This document shows positions 1-9,099 of a stretch of DNA of 32,013 nucleotides, in pieces. Location: assembly GCA_002284615.2 (NCBI GenBank), contig MU069810.1, positions 251,524-283,536 on the forward strand. The letters run 5' to 3'. The position numbers and the translations under genes are program-made. This DNA comes from Dunaliella salina (lineage: Eukaryota; Chlorophyta; Chlorophyceae; Chlamydomonadales; Dunaliellaceae). The stretch's first letter is position 1; every line of letters begins with the position of its first letter. The notes under the pieces are model-generated. The model was not told where the DNA came from. It did no database searches and saw nothing but the letters and a program-made list of their open reading frames with translations.

Positions 1-23
1 CACACACACACACACACACACAC
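1..23. repeat. (CA)n microsatellite at the window edge
   Basis: A pure CA dinucleotide run occupies the first 23 bases. The other end of the window is a (TG)n run, which suggests that assembly stopped in microsatellites at both ends. Confidence 0.95.
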
Positions 24-401
24 TACCAAGGGCATGTCATGCACTTTTGCAAGAACGTAATATGCAACGGTACTACATCAAGTGAGGCCCCCAAAATTTG
101 TTCACCAGAGGTCGGTGGACAGTGAGGTGTGCATGTTTAAAGACACCTGGAAAACTTCGAAGGGGATCCTGAAATACTTTACCTTCTTCTGCAGCAGGCT
201 CCCCTGCGCATCATTGATTTCTAGATGCAACCTTAACCCTTGCGGTTGTTGAGAAGTCTTTCTCCAATTCTGGAGCTGCTTCTTTGTCAATAAACAACAA
301 CGATGCCTAACAGTGAGCCCAGGCAGTTCGACTGAAGGCAATGCGATTCCCATTGTCACAAATCCTGTGAGCTTTATTTAGCATGGCATGAGCGCTGTAG
401 C

Positions 402-1127
402 ATGAACATGTACACTGTTTATGACATTGGTCCTAAAAATGTATTAGCAGCATGCGTCCCCGTGTGCGTTTGCAGAAATACAACATTGGCTCTTCCAGTA
501 CCCTTCAAACTCATTGCTCCGTGGTGGCTGCATGCAGTGCTCTGGCCGCCTGTCTTGTCATCCTCTTCTCTTCTTGAGGGCCACCAACGTGCCTGTGTGT
601 CCAGCAGTCCAGCCGCCCACGCTTCAGAAGAGCAACAGGCAGCAGGCAGCAGCGCTGCAGTGGCTGCCCCACCAAAAGAAGATCGGGATGAGGGTGCTGC
701 TGCGACACCCAGGAGCAGCAGGGATGATGGGATATCCTCTGGGTTCCGACGTGTGCGAACGCAGCTGGATTCAGTGCAAGGCGCGCTCCAGGGCATCGTT
801 CACATTACCAACTCCTTCAACAACATCATCGTGGCCCTCACAGACAACGCAGGCAACCTCAAGTCCCTGGTGTCAGCAGGGCACGTGGGCTTCAAAAATG
901 CCAGGAAGTCGCAGCCGGCGGCGGCAGAGAAGGCGGCAGATGAGCTCGCCAGGCGCGCCTTGAACTTGGGCTACTCTACTGTGGTGGTCAAGATGAAGGG
1001 TGCTGGCAGCAACAAGCAGGTCGCTGTGCAGTCCTTGCACGCGGCTGGTTTGCGCATAAAGACCCTCATGGATGTCACCGGCATCCCATACAATGGATGC
1101 CGGGCACCTAAGCGGAGGCGCATTTGA
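402..1127 (+). CDS. Small ribosomal subunit protein uS11, probably mitochondrial (nuclear-encoded)
   Basis: uS11 sits on the small-subunit platform beside 16S-type rRNA and the mRNA exit. Residues about 130-241 of the 241-aa frame form a complete uS11 domain: GIVHITNSFNNIIVALTD near the start, the G-F-K-N-A-R-K-S segment in the middle, and the hallmark end DVTGIPYNGCRAPKRRRI. This is the bacterial/organellar form rather than the cytosolic one. The stretch before it is low in complexity and rich in Ala, Ser and Arg, as expected of an import signal; green-algal plastids usually encode their own rps11, so mitochondrion is the better guess. The start is uncertain. The only in-frame Met codons before the domain are at 402 and 408, and the first 60 residues are Cys/Val-rich and unlike a transit peptide. 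A pyrimidine-rich stretch ending in AG near 590 or 606 could be a 3' splice site, making 402 a chance start. The domain itself is uninterrupted. Confidence 0.85.
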   Translation: MNMYTVYDIGPKNVLAACVPVCVCRNTTLALPVPFKLIAPWWLHAVLWPPVLSSSSLLEGHQRACVSSSPAAHASEEQQAAGSSAAVAAPPKEDRDEGAAATPRSSRDDGISSGFRRVRTQLDSVQGALQGIVHITNSFNNIIVALTDNAGNLKSLVSAGHVGFKNARKSQPAAAEKAADELARRALNLGYSTVVVKMKGAGSNKQVAVQSLHAAGLRIKTLMDVTGIPYNGCRAPKRRRI

Positions 1128-1514
1128 AGTGTGAAAATTGCGGAGGTGCGGAGCTGCGACTCTATGCATGGTGCTCAGTCTGGTTAAAATGCACCATGTC
1201 CCTTCGTAAGAGTATGTCGATAACAAATTGAAGCCTTGACACATGTTCCTTGCAGTGGTTGAATGTTTGTGGCAATGCCCCTACAGGCGCAGACAACCCT
1301 TTAGAAATGCATGTTTGCACCTTTCATGCGCGGCAGCTGAATGTTTGGTGTTTTGTGTGCTGCTTTCTTTTCACAACCTGTACATAGGAATTGAAGAGAT
1401 GACCACCCATTTACTACAAAAGTTTTGTAAGGTGCTGAGCTTAGACTTTTCTAAAGTGAGTCAAGTAAACATTTCAATACCTGGACAAGGAGATTTTCGA
1501 GAAATTGATTCTCT

Positions 1515-1595
1515 GATAGTGTCAGCGCTGACTGTTGAATTTTTCCTGAATGCAGACTGGTTGGGTCCGGTGTAGGCCTTCGCACTCTTTACCTT
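1515..1595 (+). mobile_element. REL-2 LINE 3'-end fragment
   Basis: The segment starting GTCAGCGCTGACTGTTGA and running through a GTGTAGGCCTTC end into a T-rich tail matches, in reverse orientation, the sequences at 6580-6660 and 20751-20830. It contains the degraded terminal hairpin ACTGG/CCGGT. No coding part is left, so it is a strongly 5'-truncated copy. Confidence 0.6.
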
Positions 1596-1695
1596 TTTTT
1601 CCGAGGAAGAAAAAGTATGCTGGTATCAAAAACTCTCCCTACGTCAAGGACAAGGAGACACAATGGTACAATTTTGTGTGCCCCCAAGCTCCATA
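1596..1695 (-). mobile_element. REL-3 LINE 3'-end fragment
   Basis: Read on the minus strand, this has the order GGGGGCACAC, then TTGTGTCTCC, then GACGTAGGGAGAG, then a T-rich tail. The REL-3 copies at 24421-24550 and 8882-8990 show the same order. It lies tail to tail with the REL-2 fragment immediately before it. No reading frame is visible. Confidence 0.6.
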
Positions 1696-2716
1696 ACATG
1701 ACGGTGACAGGTGTCCTGGTTCTGAATTGCGCGTCTAGTAATAACAACTACGTAGGCATTCCGAACTGAATGAGCATGGGGATTCAATAGTTACAGTAAG
1801 TTTCGTGTGAGTTCAGTGGCTTGCTGCTGATCAAGGCCTAAATCTTTGAATTTAGTCATGATGCGTTTCTGATGGTTTCTTATCAGAGATGGGTCACACT
1901 CGAGTCGAGTACTTCAAGATGAATTAATCAGTATGGTGAAACTGCCTTGGTTAGATTAGATTACATTTGGAGACCTTCAGCCAGACTGCTCGGCTGATCA
2001 GCCTTTGCCTGGTCCGTGCCAGCCAACAGCAAATCCAGAGGCTGAAAAAGAGAAGCTTTTTGTTGCGTTGTGAGAGGAAATTAGGTACAACTTGGTCACT
2101 CAGATGCTGGTGCAAGAAAGGATGTGCACGTGAAAAATCAATAGATAGAGTCCAAAAAAGATCAGGGTATTTTTGCCTTAAAGCACAGATCCCCTCATCT
2201 CGACACATGAAAAGGACGTACACCTCATCTTGTGTTTGGCCACATGAGCATCGAATGCACAAAGAAGAAATTTCATCTCCCCAAGAGGAAGTTTCAGAGT
2301 AAAATCCAGGTGCAGGTATTCTGGTCTTGATAGGCTTGCGCACATTCTGATCAAAAGGAAAAAAAACTTGGTAAATGCTTGCACTTTTTGTTTGTTGTTC
2401 GTGCATGCACTGCGCATTCTGTACTTCAAGTAAAATTTTGTGAGGAAATTGGCATACCCTGCTTCATTGCCGTCATAAAGGAGTCACTGCGCCGCAATCC
2501 TTGAAAGCCGTCCAGAACATGGGCAGTCAAACATGAAGGTGCCCTAGAATGCATGTGCAGATCCGTTTTAAGGACTTTTCTCAGCGTCTCGCTGTTAGAA
2601 CTGATTATACCATGTGTATTGTACATCTTGACAGCAGACTTGAACCAGAAAAACTGCAAGGGCATATGCACACATTCTCGCAAAACAGCCCAGTTTGTGC
2701 TCGCACGCTTCACACC

Positions 2717-2840
2717 TAATGTGAAAAGAAAAGAATGGAAATGTCTACGCAAGCCGGAGGCTGCGTGCTGTAAGGGAAGGTCCCCTAACTAACAAGCTGG
2801 CAAGCTAGCAAGCTAGCAGAGGCCTCACCAGGATAATGTG
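2717..2840 (-). mobile_element. REL-1 LINE 3'-tail insertion (110 bp) with 7-bp target duplication, inside the LAEG-LINE
   Basis: TAATGTG occurs at 2717-2723 and 2834-2840 (CACATTA on the minus strand). Between the copies, reading minus, is CTGGTGAGGCCTCT...GTTAGGGGACCTTCCC...GCGTAGAC followed by a TTTTC-type tail. This matches the 3' end of the plus-strand REL-1 copy at 4014-4107. Removing the insert and one repeat rejoins the LAEG-LINE frame exactly, as FLKGTL followed by GVKRAS. This is therefore a secondary insertion into an already resident LINE. Confidence 0.8.
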
Positions 2841-3318
2841 CCCTTTAAAAATCTCATGTGACTAACATGAAGTTCACTTGAGAATCGCTGACCTTCCTTT
2901 AAATACTCTGTACCCCACACTTGGCTGGCATACACGCCAGCTGGAATCAAGTGTGTTTTCCCAAGCCAGGGCGACACATGTGGCCTGTCCCCCAGTGCTT
3001 GCTCTCGTACGCATTGCCTGATTTGGTATTCACATGCCATAAAAGGGCCGGTGACATGCTCCGATGACTTAGCCATGCTTATGTTCTTGTGAAACCACAC
3101 GTCTAAGTAATTGAAGGACTCCTTGTGAGGCAATGGCACTCCACCAACAGTGGATAGATGCAGATTGGGCCCTGATGAAATGAAGTGAACCATATCTGAC
3201 TCGGCTGTGTTGATGATCAAATGCTTCCTTCGAGCATGAGGAATCCAAGCGATTCAACATAGTTTGCATTGCTCTAGGGTCATTTGCAGTCAATGTCAAG
3301 TCATTCGCATACAGCAAA

Positions 3319-4112
3319 TGTCACATGCACGTCACTTGTCCCTGTGATTGCACCTTGCACCCTTCCGCAAGCTCATCTATGTCATTTATCCCCCTGAAAA
3401 CATCTCTCGAGCTATTCCAGACTGGGTTTTCCCAAATGGCACTGCCTCACCTGCACGGCACCAAAGCCGCCCTGATGCTCTCTTTGTGCGCCCTATCCCA
3501 GGCAGACAAGCCCACCTCGATCCTTCCAAGATCCCCCTACAAGATAGGGACATCCACCTCGTTGAACTTAAAGTCTGCCCTGACACAAATCCCTTCATCA
3601 CTTCAAAACGTACGCAGGCTCAACCTTCCCACATCATAGGCAGACTTAAAATGCGCAGCTTAAGAAACCCAAACAGGAATAACAAAGTGACTTTGCACAT
3701 CATCTTAATCGGTGTGGGTGGCACGATTTACAATGATTACAATTACACCTCTTGTAAATCTGGGTCGTACCAAACAGAAAGCCAAATCACTAGCATCCAA
3801 GCTCAGGGACCATGCCATCCAAAGATTACCCACCATCATTAACACTAGACATGCACTTTGCTTTCAGGAAGCATCTGAGAGGGGGTTTGCTGGGCACGCA
3901 GGGGCGGCTGAGGATGGAAGAAGGAGAGTCCGGGCACTCATGGGCACGGCAAGCGATCCTCTGGATCCCCATTAGTTTTGTCTCTGGCTCTCTCCCAGGC
4001 TAGTTTCGTCTAGTTTAGAGGGCCCCCTGGTGAGGCCTCTAACTTTTGTTAGGGGTTCTTCCCTTAATGCACGCGGCCTTTGGCTTGCATAGACTTTTCT
4101 TTTCTTTTGTCA
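3319..4112 (+). mobile_element. REL-1 LINE insertion, 5'-truncated, in opposite orientation inside the LAEG-LINE
   Basis: This plus-strand block of about 785 bp separates RT motif B from motif C of the minus-strand LAEG-LINE. It holds the endonuclease-domain end of a REL LINE (next entry) and a 3' UTR. Its 3' end is the hairpin ACGCGGCC/GGCTTGC at 4071-4090, followed by TAGACTTTTCTTTTCTTTT. TGTCA occurs at both edges (3319-3323 and 4108-4112) and could be a 5-bp target duplication. The host RT seems to have lost some of its loop here, so a small target deletion is also possible. Confidence 0.75.
3348..3975 (+). pseudogene. REL-1 restriction-like endonuclease domain of a LINE ORF (frameshifted)
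   Basis: Restriction-like endonucleases of LINEs such as R2, CRE and NeSL nick the target DNA to prime reverse transcription. Here IPDWVFPNG and SRPDALFV (RPD at ~3466-3474) precede DIHLVELKVC (E-x-K at ~3564-3572), giving a PD-(D/E)-x-K-type arrangement. ILIGVGGTIYND follows. The frame then shifts by one near 3755 and continues as LGRTKQKAKSLASKL...TRHALCFQ to the end DPLDPH and TAG. The homologous minus-strand copy at 24548-25400 is uninterrupted and ends NPPDPH. The region upstream of IPDW is truncated by insertion, so no zinc knuckle or RT is present. Confidence 0.75.
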
Positions 4113-4689
4113 TTTATGTACAAAGAAAAGAGCAGGGGTGACAGAGGGCAACCATGCTTGACACCAGCATTTGGTTGCACACGAGCAGTCTTCTTCCCAT
4201 CTTTCAAGATGTATTCATCTGATTTAAACATGTTCTGAATGATCCTTAGGAAGGGTGTGGGCATGGAGGAGCGTTGCTAATGACGCCAAAGTGCTTGCCT
4301 TGGGACAGTGTCGTAAGCCTGCTTGAAGTCAATAAATGCAGTATGTAGTCTGGACTGTCCTGGCTTACATACACGTGCTGCATGCTGCAAGTGCCGCAAA
4401 ATGTAGTTGGGTAGAAATCGAACTTAGTGTCCGGGATCTTTTTTGATGCTATGGACCATGCAGTTACAAGTGAGCGCACTACATTGCCACACATGCGGCA
4501 CTGTTGCCACTAACTGCCTTGATAGTGCAAGTTCACGAGTTTGGCCATTATCAAAATCAAGATTTTGCAAAATAAGTGCAGCAACAATTATAAGATGAAA
4601 GCATTGCAAAAGTAAATTGCAAACCAAGTACATATGCATGTAGCAATTCACGAATTCAAGTGCCACACATCCCTGTTTCTTACAGAACT

Positions 4690-5085
4690 CGAAATCCTAT
4701 GAACAACCTAATAAGAGTACGGTGTGCAGGCTTGCAGTTCTCCCAATCTCGTTCTTGCAGCAGAGATATGCTGTCTCTTTGCCGTTTCCAACTGTTGTCC
4801 TGGCCCTGCGTCCTTGCAATCCTTTCAATCAGGTGTACGTTTCACTGGTCTGTATTAGCCAATGACGTTGTCTTACTCAAATAGATACGCTGCACCTCCA
4901 TGGAATCATCCATTGTCTACTGCGTAAAAAATGGTGCAAAGGAGAAGAAGAAAAGGTCATGTAAAACTATCCAGATTAGCATGGCAGGGAGTTACCATAG
5001 TAATGTCAGGACGGCTAGGGGCAAGACGCTCGCAGTACCTTCTTAACCAGCGCCGCTGGTCAGATCGCGTTGCCAGTTTTTTTTT
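4690..5085 (-). pseudogene. REL LINE endonuclease fragment, decayed
   Basis: On the minus strand, ERLAPSRPDITMVTP (~5040-4990) aligns with RLNSSRPDAVLITP of the REL-3 copy. Further down, NVHLIER...TQGQDN (~4870-4800) aligns with HVHLIEIKFCEDTRPEHQ. A stop after DSFT separates them, and the K of E-x-K is lost. The DPH end and 3' tail are not seen. This ends just upstream of the LAEG-LINE RT on the same strand. The family (REL-1, -2 or -3) cannot be told without the tail. Confidence 0.5.
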
Positions 5086-5196
5086 GTTACATTGACCCAA
5101 GGAAATGGCGATTTCCCATAAGGGCCTTTGCTCCTTCATGAACAAAAAAGACCAGCGAAAAAGCTGGGGCTCCTAAGGCAGGAAACCAAGAGGCAA

Positions 5197-5290
5197 GGTC
5201 CGGTAGGAAGGACTGGCGTGAAGGCGAGCAAAATCCACTAGGAAGGACAGGCGTGGAGGCGAGCAAAGTCCACAGGGAAGGACAGGGGGG
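5197..5290. repeat. 35-bp tandem repeat, about 3 copies
   Basis: The unit AGGAAGGACAGGCGTGGAGG... begins at 5204, 5239 and 5274, so the period is 35 bp. The copies differ by a few substitutions. No element or gene is associated with it. Confidence 0.8.
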
Positions 5291-5456
5291 CAGGGGCAAA
5301 GAACTGAAAGGAGAAAGGCTCGTTCAAAGTTCACTGCAGCAAAGGCATTTCTGCCGACAAGCCTAAGGACACTACTCTCTCACTAGCAGAGGCCAATTGG
5401 CCTCTGTTTGCAAACAAGGGACAACGACACTGGTCTACGGGCTGGAACTAAACCCC

Positions 5457-5626
<170 letters not shown>

Positions 5627-5631
5627 AAAAA

Positions 5632-6036
5632 CAACCTAGAAACACAGGACACAAAACAAAACCAAAAAGAGGGAGCACTAAGAGAACACACAACTGCCAA
5701 ACAGAAAGCACAAAACACGCTTCCACCCTCTTCTTGGACATGGCCCCCATGGAGGACGAGGGGGCCTGTTGGTGCTGGCTCCTGGGGGGCTGCTACTGCG
5801 GGGGGGGGGGGGGGCGGTGAGCGGCCAAGGGAGTGGGAGCGCGCTGGGACTTAGCTTGGGTTGGGGGCCATGCCAAGCTGGGGTTGGCGGAGGTATGGGC
5901 ACGCTGGGTCCGAGCAGTTGATTGTAATCGTTGTAGTGCCTGTCCTCATAACTTTTTCAAATGCAACATGAAACATGCCCCTAGCTCTCTTTGTCAGGCC
6001 TTCAATCTTGTGAGGGACATCTGGATGCGGCCTAGG
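5632..6036. other. Gene-free stretch with a G15 run
   Basis: I see no recognisable gene here. A run of 15 G lies at 5800-5814 in G-rich DNA; homopolymers of this kind are prone to sequencing error and can form G-quadruplexes. A minus-strand frame at about 5930-6030 (residues HKIEGLTKRARGMFHV) looks mildly coding-like but I cannot place it. Confidence 0.5.
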
Positions 6037-6105
6037 TGGGGGAAAAAAGAAAGTCCACGCACGCCAGAGGCTGCATGCAAGGAAAGGTTCCCTAGCCAGA
6101 ATGGC
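6037..6105 (-). mobile_element. REL-1 LINE 3'-tail fragment
   Basis: Read minus, CTAGGGAACCTTTCCTTGCA, then GCAGCCTCTGGCGTGCGTGGAC and a C/T-rich tail match the 3' end of the REL-1 copies at 2724-2800 and 4045-4107. The terminal hairpin is kept with a G-T wobble. Only the last 70 bp or so can be aligned. Confidence 0.65.
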
Positions 6106-6252
6106 CAGCCCAGGTGGAGCTCCCTTGATCAAAAAAGCTATTTCTTTCATCACACACCATTGAGTGTTTTGAGCATATGCAGGTATCTCTATCAATCTCT
6201 TTATAACTTTCAAGCCCAGCATGCACCCAAAACCTGCAGTGAATGCTGTTAG

Positions 6253-6441
6253 CTATACTTCCAAGTTGCTTATCTGTGGGTTGGCTGCGCTGAGGAGTCC
6301 CTGGAGGCGCTGCACCTCTTGCTGATGCCGGCAACGCTGCTCCTGGTTGCTCTGGAGGCCTGTGGCCAATGCCTCGTACTCCTTTTTTGCTGCTGCCGCT
6401 ACCGCTGCTGCTGCAGCAGTGCGACATGTCCTTCCAACCTC
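6253..6441 (-). CDS. Candidate coiled-coil exon of an unidentified gene
   Basis: A minus-strand frame of 61 codons reads EVGRTCRTAAAAAVAAAKKE, continues as a Glu/Gln/Arg-rich heptad-like stretch and ends SNLEV-stop. It starts just after a TTTTTTCAG/CTTACAG 3' splice-site-like sequence (6441 or 6448). Codon choice is GC-rich at third positions, unlike the A/T-rich flanks. It could be a terminal exon ending at the TAG at 6253, or an internal exon using GAA/GTATAG as donor at 6258. No partner exon was found within several kb, so this may be a relic or the end of a gene whose other exons I cannot recognise. Confidence 0.35.
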   Translation of the reverse strand, partial: EVGRTCRTAAAAAVAAAAKKEYEALATGLQSNQEQRCRHQQEVQRLQGLLSAANPQISNLEV

Positions 6442-6574
6442 CTGTAAGCTGAAAAAACTTAAAAACTGACCCCATCAAAAGCACCTGAATCAAATAATTT
6501 CAAAAATTGCTGAGGGTCCACCAGCAGGCTTTGAGGTGCAGCTGGAGGGTTATGCCATACACGGAACGAATTTT

Positions 6575-6700
6575 GCTGAGCAAGAAAGAAAGAAAGTCTA
6601 CGCTGGGCACAGCCAGCGTGCATAAAGGAAAGACTCAACAGTCAGCGCTGAAGCTGAGAGTGAGTCCCACCAGACCAAGAGGAAAAGAGGCAAGTGTACT
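6575..6700 (-). mobile_element. REL-2 LINE 3'-end fragment
   Basis: On the minus strand the order is TTCAGCGCTGACTGTTGAG, TCTTTCCTTTATGC, the perfect 7-bp hairpin ACGCTGG/CCAGCGT, then TAGAC and a (TTTC)n tail. It is the cleanest copy of the REL-2 tail in the window. The part before the GTGAGTCCCACCAGACC segment (plus-strand reading) could not be aligned. Confidence 0.7.
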
Positions 6701-7333
6701 CCAGCGAGTTGGCCTCCAGATAGGACACCCTTGAGACTGCTGTCAAGAGGCCCTGTCCAGCAAACTCGAGACCCACCCCTTAGCCTCAGAGAAAACTATC
6801 CAACATCTCAGCAAGGGCGCTCGTGCACAGGGGCCAGCCGGCGCCAGAACCAGGAGGTGAGCACGCAGTTGTGCAAACCCAAACTGAGATCACTCCAACT
6901 CAGAGTACCTTTTCCACCACGCCAATTTCCGGACCATTCCTGCACCAGCTTTTCTCCTGGTAGCTCACATACGGGCGGGGGCGCCACTCCCGGGGCCGAG
7001 GCTTGCTGCGCCAAGCTGAGCACACAAGCATGCAGGTCTTGCGTATAGGGTTTACCAAATGGGATCAGCTCAGCGCTGCATTTTGGACTAGCTGGAGTGC
7101 TGTGCTCTGATTTAAATGGCTTTGCTCGCAAAAGACGGACATCAAGAGGATTGCGGGTTTTGGCAGTTGGAGGCACCCCATTGAGTCACGTTTCCCCTGA
7201 GGGCGTTGAATCCGGCCAAAGGGGGTCAACTGGCCGTTTTGCTAGACATGCTCTTTCTTGCGTTTTCCTTTCAAGTCTGTCAACCATTATAATTCAAGTA
7301 AATATTCGTTTGAAAGATACCAAAAAACTGAGG

Positions 7334-7510
7334 ACCCCAGATCACTCTCTTGGCCTCAGATCAACCCAGAATGGCCTACAAATCCACTCTGGGACCATTT
7401 TTCAAACCCAAGATTTAGTATCATAACCTTTATTCACACAGCCGGCATCCTGCACGTTCAGAAATGGGAAAGGAGAGGGTCATAACCTGACCTCTTTGAC
7501 ACCCCCTAAG
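7334..7510. repeat. Dispersed repeat G, copy 1
   Basis: The segment CCCAGATCACTCTCTTGGCC...CACTCTGGGACCATTTTT aligns along about 175 bp with 12356-12535, in the same orientation, including the later CATCCTGCA-like and TTTGACA parts. No ends or target duplications are clear, and there is no coding capacity. Confidence 0.55.
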
Positions 7511-7719
7511 CACTTTTTTCTTTGAGGGATGTTGCAATGAGATACCGAGCCATCATCATGTCGCAATGGTATTCCGGATAATGATGCTGCCTATCACCAT
7601 GCTGTTTTGTTGCCTATCCTTCCAGACTCGCATCTTGCCCTCTTGTAAGCAGCCTGTCCAGTAGCTGCACCCCAGGGGCCTAATGGGAATTGTTTAGGTT
7701 GCTGATTGGACGTGCTGGA

Positions 7720-7800
7720 AAGAGAAGAAGAATTCTACGCAAGAACAACCTGCATGTATGAAAGAAAGACCCAACAGTCAGCGCTGGCACAACTAGTCTC
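7720..7800 (-). mobile_element. REL-2 LINE 3'-tail fragment, diverged
   Basis: The plus-strand sequence TTCTACGCAAG...GAAAGACCCAACAGTCAGCG matches the end of the REL-2 copies at 6575 and 20751 in the same (minus) orientation. The terminal hairpin is no longer intact, so this is an old copy. Confidence 0.5.
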
Positions 7801-8284
7801 TCACGAACGTCTCTTGATAAATCATTTTATTTCCAAAAAATCCTGTTTGGCCAGCACAGTCCAGCAGCTGTGCATCCAAATTGCTTTGATCCCATTAATG
7901 ATTAAAGGCTATTTCTTCATTGCAGGCGGCCCTCTTGGCTGGCAAAGACTTATCATCTCATCTGTTTTTGGTGTCAACAAGGTTCGAGTTCTTCAGGCCT
8001 TCTTTTGGTGATCGCCCTTTTGCATAGCTCTTGTTGCAAGAACTCTGTGTCATGTGTGCGTTTGGTTTCCTCAACAAACGACAAGCATTCCTTATTCACC
8101 CCTTTTTTTACTCATGGATTTACTGATGGCAGGACAAGCCACTGACCGATCAGCCAAACAGGCTGCAGGTCTCCATTCGTCATCTTATCAAACTGAATAT
8201 CGATCGATCTGAATCATGGTCATGCGTGTTGACTGATGGCTTAAAGAAGTTCTCCATACAGAATAGCTGTCAGCTGCGCAGATG

Positions 8285-8372
8285 CGTTGCACAGGCTTGC
8301 CCTGGCCTTTCCAGAGGTCGGGGTTGTGAGTCCGCAAAGATGCCTGCAGGGTATACAACGATGTACCCGTAC
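8285..8372 (+). mobile_element. Possible diverged copy of the E-SINE end
   Basis: CAGAGGTCGGGGTTGTGAGT, followed by GGGTATACAACGATGTACCCGTACC, resembles the ordered blocks of the SINE-like unit at 9819-9954 (CAGGTCCGTGTCTCC, then GGATATAGCGATGTACCC). Identity is modest and no target duplication was found. Confidence 0.3.
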
Positions 8373-8582
8373 CTTTATAGTTCTGAAGACTGATCGATCT
8401 GATCAGTGTTTCCTTTAGATTTAGATTTTGGGAAACCCTAATTTCATGTCTCACCCCAAAGTGGCAATCTTAAAACTCTAGGTCTCATGTCTTTTCCATA
8501 TAACAGAATTTTTTCCATGGACTTCTCCTTTTCAATGAACAGGCTAACACCCAGTCGTTTTTGACTGGACGCCTTTTCCCTT

Positions 8583-8622
8583 CCTGTAATCCTGTAATTC
8601 TGTAATCCTGTAATCCTGTAAT
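8583..8622. repeat. 8-bp tandem repeat (CCTGTAAT)x5
   Basis: Five copies of CCTGTAAT lie head to tail; the third has T for the first C. Confidence 0.9.
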
Positions 8623-8819
8623 GTGTTTTTCATCATAACACAAGCCCAGCCCGCTGAGAAACCTATGGGCCCTTGGCATGAAAGCATGTTTGGAGATCGT
8701 TGTGTTTTTACCAAAGGTGACTTTTCCTCTTTATATGGCCGCAGCCCAGCCCACTCGCGCATTTCAAAACTTGAATGAAATTCAACAGTCACAACAGGTA
8801 TCACCCCGCCAGTGCCTGT

Positions 8820-8995
8820 ATAGCAGCTCTTAGCAGCCAGGATTAATCAGTTCCTTCTAGTAATCCACCAGATCCCCATTAGCCTTTTCTGTTCCACACC
8901 TTGGTGAAGGAGACTAACGATTCTTCTGAGCCAATGTGTCTCCTTGATGTTGGGAGAGTTCCTCTACCTGCGTAGCTTTTCTTTTCTTTCTTAGC
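8820..8995 (+). mobile_element. REL-3 LINE 3' end with the last codons of the ORF
   Basis: PSSNPPDPH followed by TAG is encoded at 8853-8882, matching the C terminus of the REL-3 ORF at 24551. An in-frame stop lies a few codons upstream, so the copy is dead. The 3' UTR GAGCCAATGTGTCTCCTTGA, the hairpin GGGAGAG/CTCTACC and the tail GTAGCTTTTCTTTTC follow in the same order as in the 24.4-kb copy. The 5' truncation point is somewhere before 8850. Confidence 0.7.
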
Positions 8996-9068
8996 AACAA
9001 CTCCACTCCGCACCATTCCCTAACATCAAGCCATTCCTCAATGTTAGCTGCATACGGGAATGGCGCCA

Positions 9069-9088
9069 TTGTAGAGCCGGCTCTACAA
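9069..9088. repeat. 20-bp perfect palindrome
   Basis: TTGTAGAGCCGGCTCTACAA is identical to its reverse complement. No gene or element edge is recognisable next to it. Confidence 0.8.
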
Positions 9089-9099
9089 ATTTTACTTGA

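Larger units (their letters stand above)
1945..4490 (-). pseudogene. LAEG-LINE: non-LTR retrotransposon reverse transcriptase, decayed, with two nested insertions
   Basis: On the minus strand the motifs come in reverse-transcriptase order. KIPDTKFDFYP (~4430) is followed by AFIDFKQAYDTVP (motif A, ~4310-4340) and GVKHGCPLSPLLFSLYIND (motif B region, ~4110-4165). After an insertion come HLLYANDLTL (motif C, ~3303-3320) and a thumb-like region down to 2841. After a second insertion comes LGVKRASTNWAVLREC (~2716 down), then a Cys/His knuckle CIRC...DEVYVLFMC (~2250) and finally DQPSSLAEG before the stop (~1965). The tail is TGTAATCTAATCTAACC. Motif C has N for the first catalytic Asp (YAND). There are also frameshifts, one between FYP and ILRHLQ and another near 2040, so the copy is dead. 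The 5' part, including any APE-type endonuclease, is missing. The same C terminus recurs at 27049-27335 and 29785-29910. Confidence 0.85.

Noticed and set aside
1243..1575. 110-codon plus-strand frame after uS11m
   Set aside because: It has no recognisable domain, and its end is the REL-2 tail; more likely the uS11m 3' flank plus a transposon end.
7978..7995. GGTTCGAGTTC as a tRNA B-box or SINE promoter
   Set aside because: No matching A-box upstream and no cloverleaf; treated as chance.
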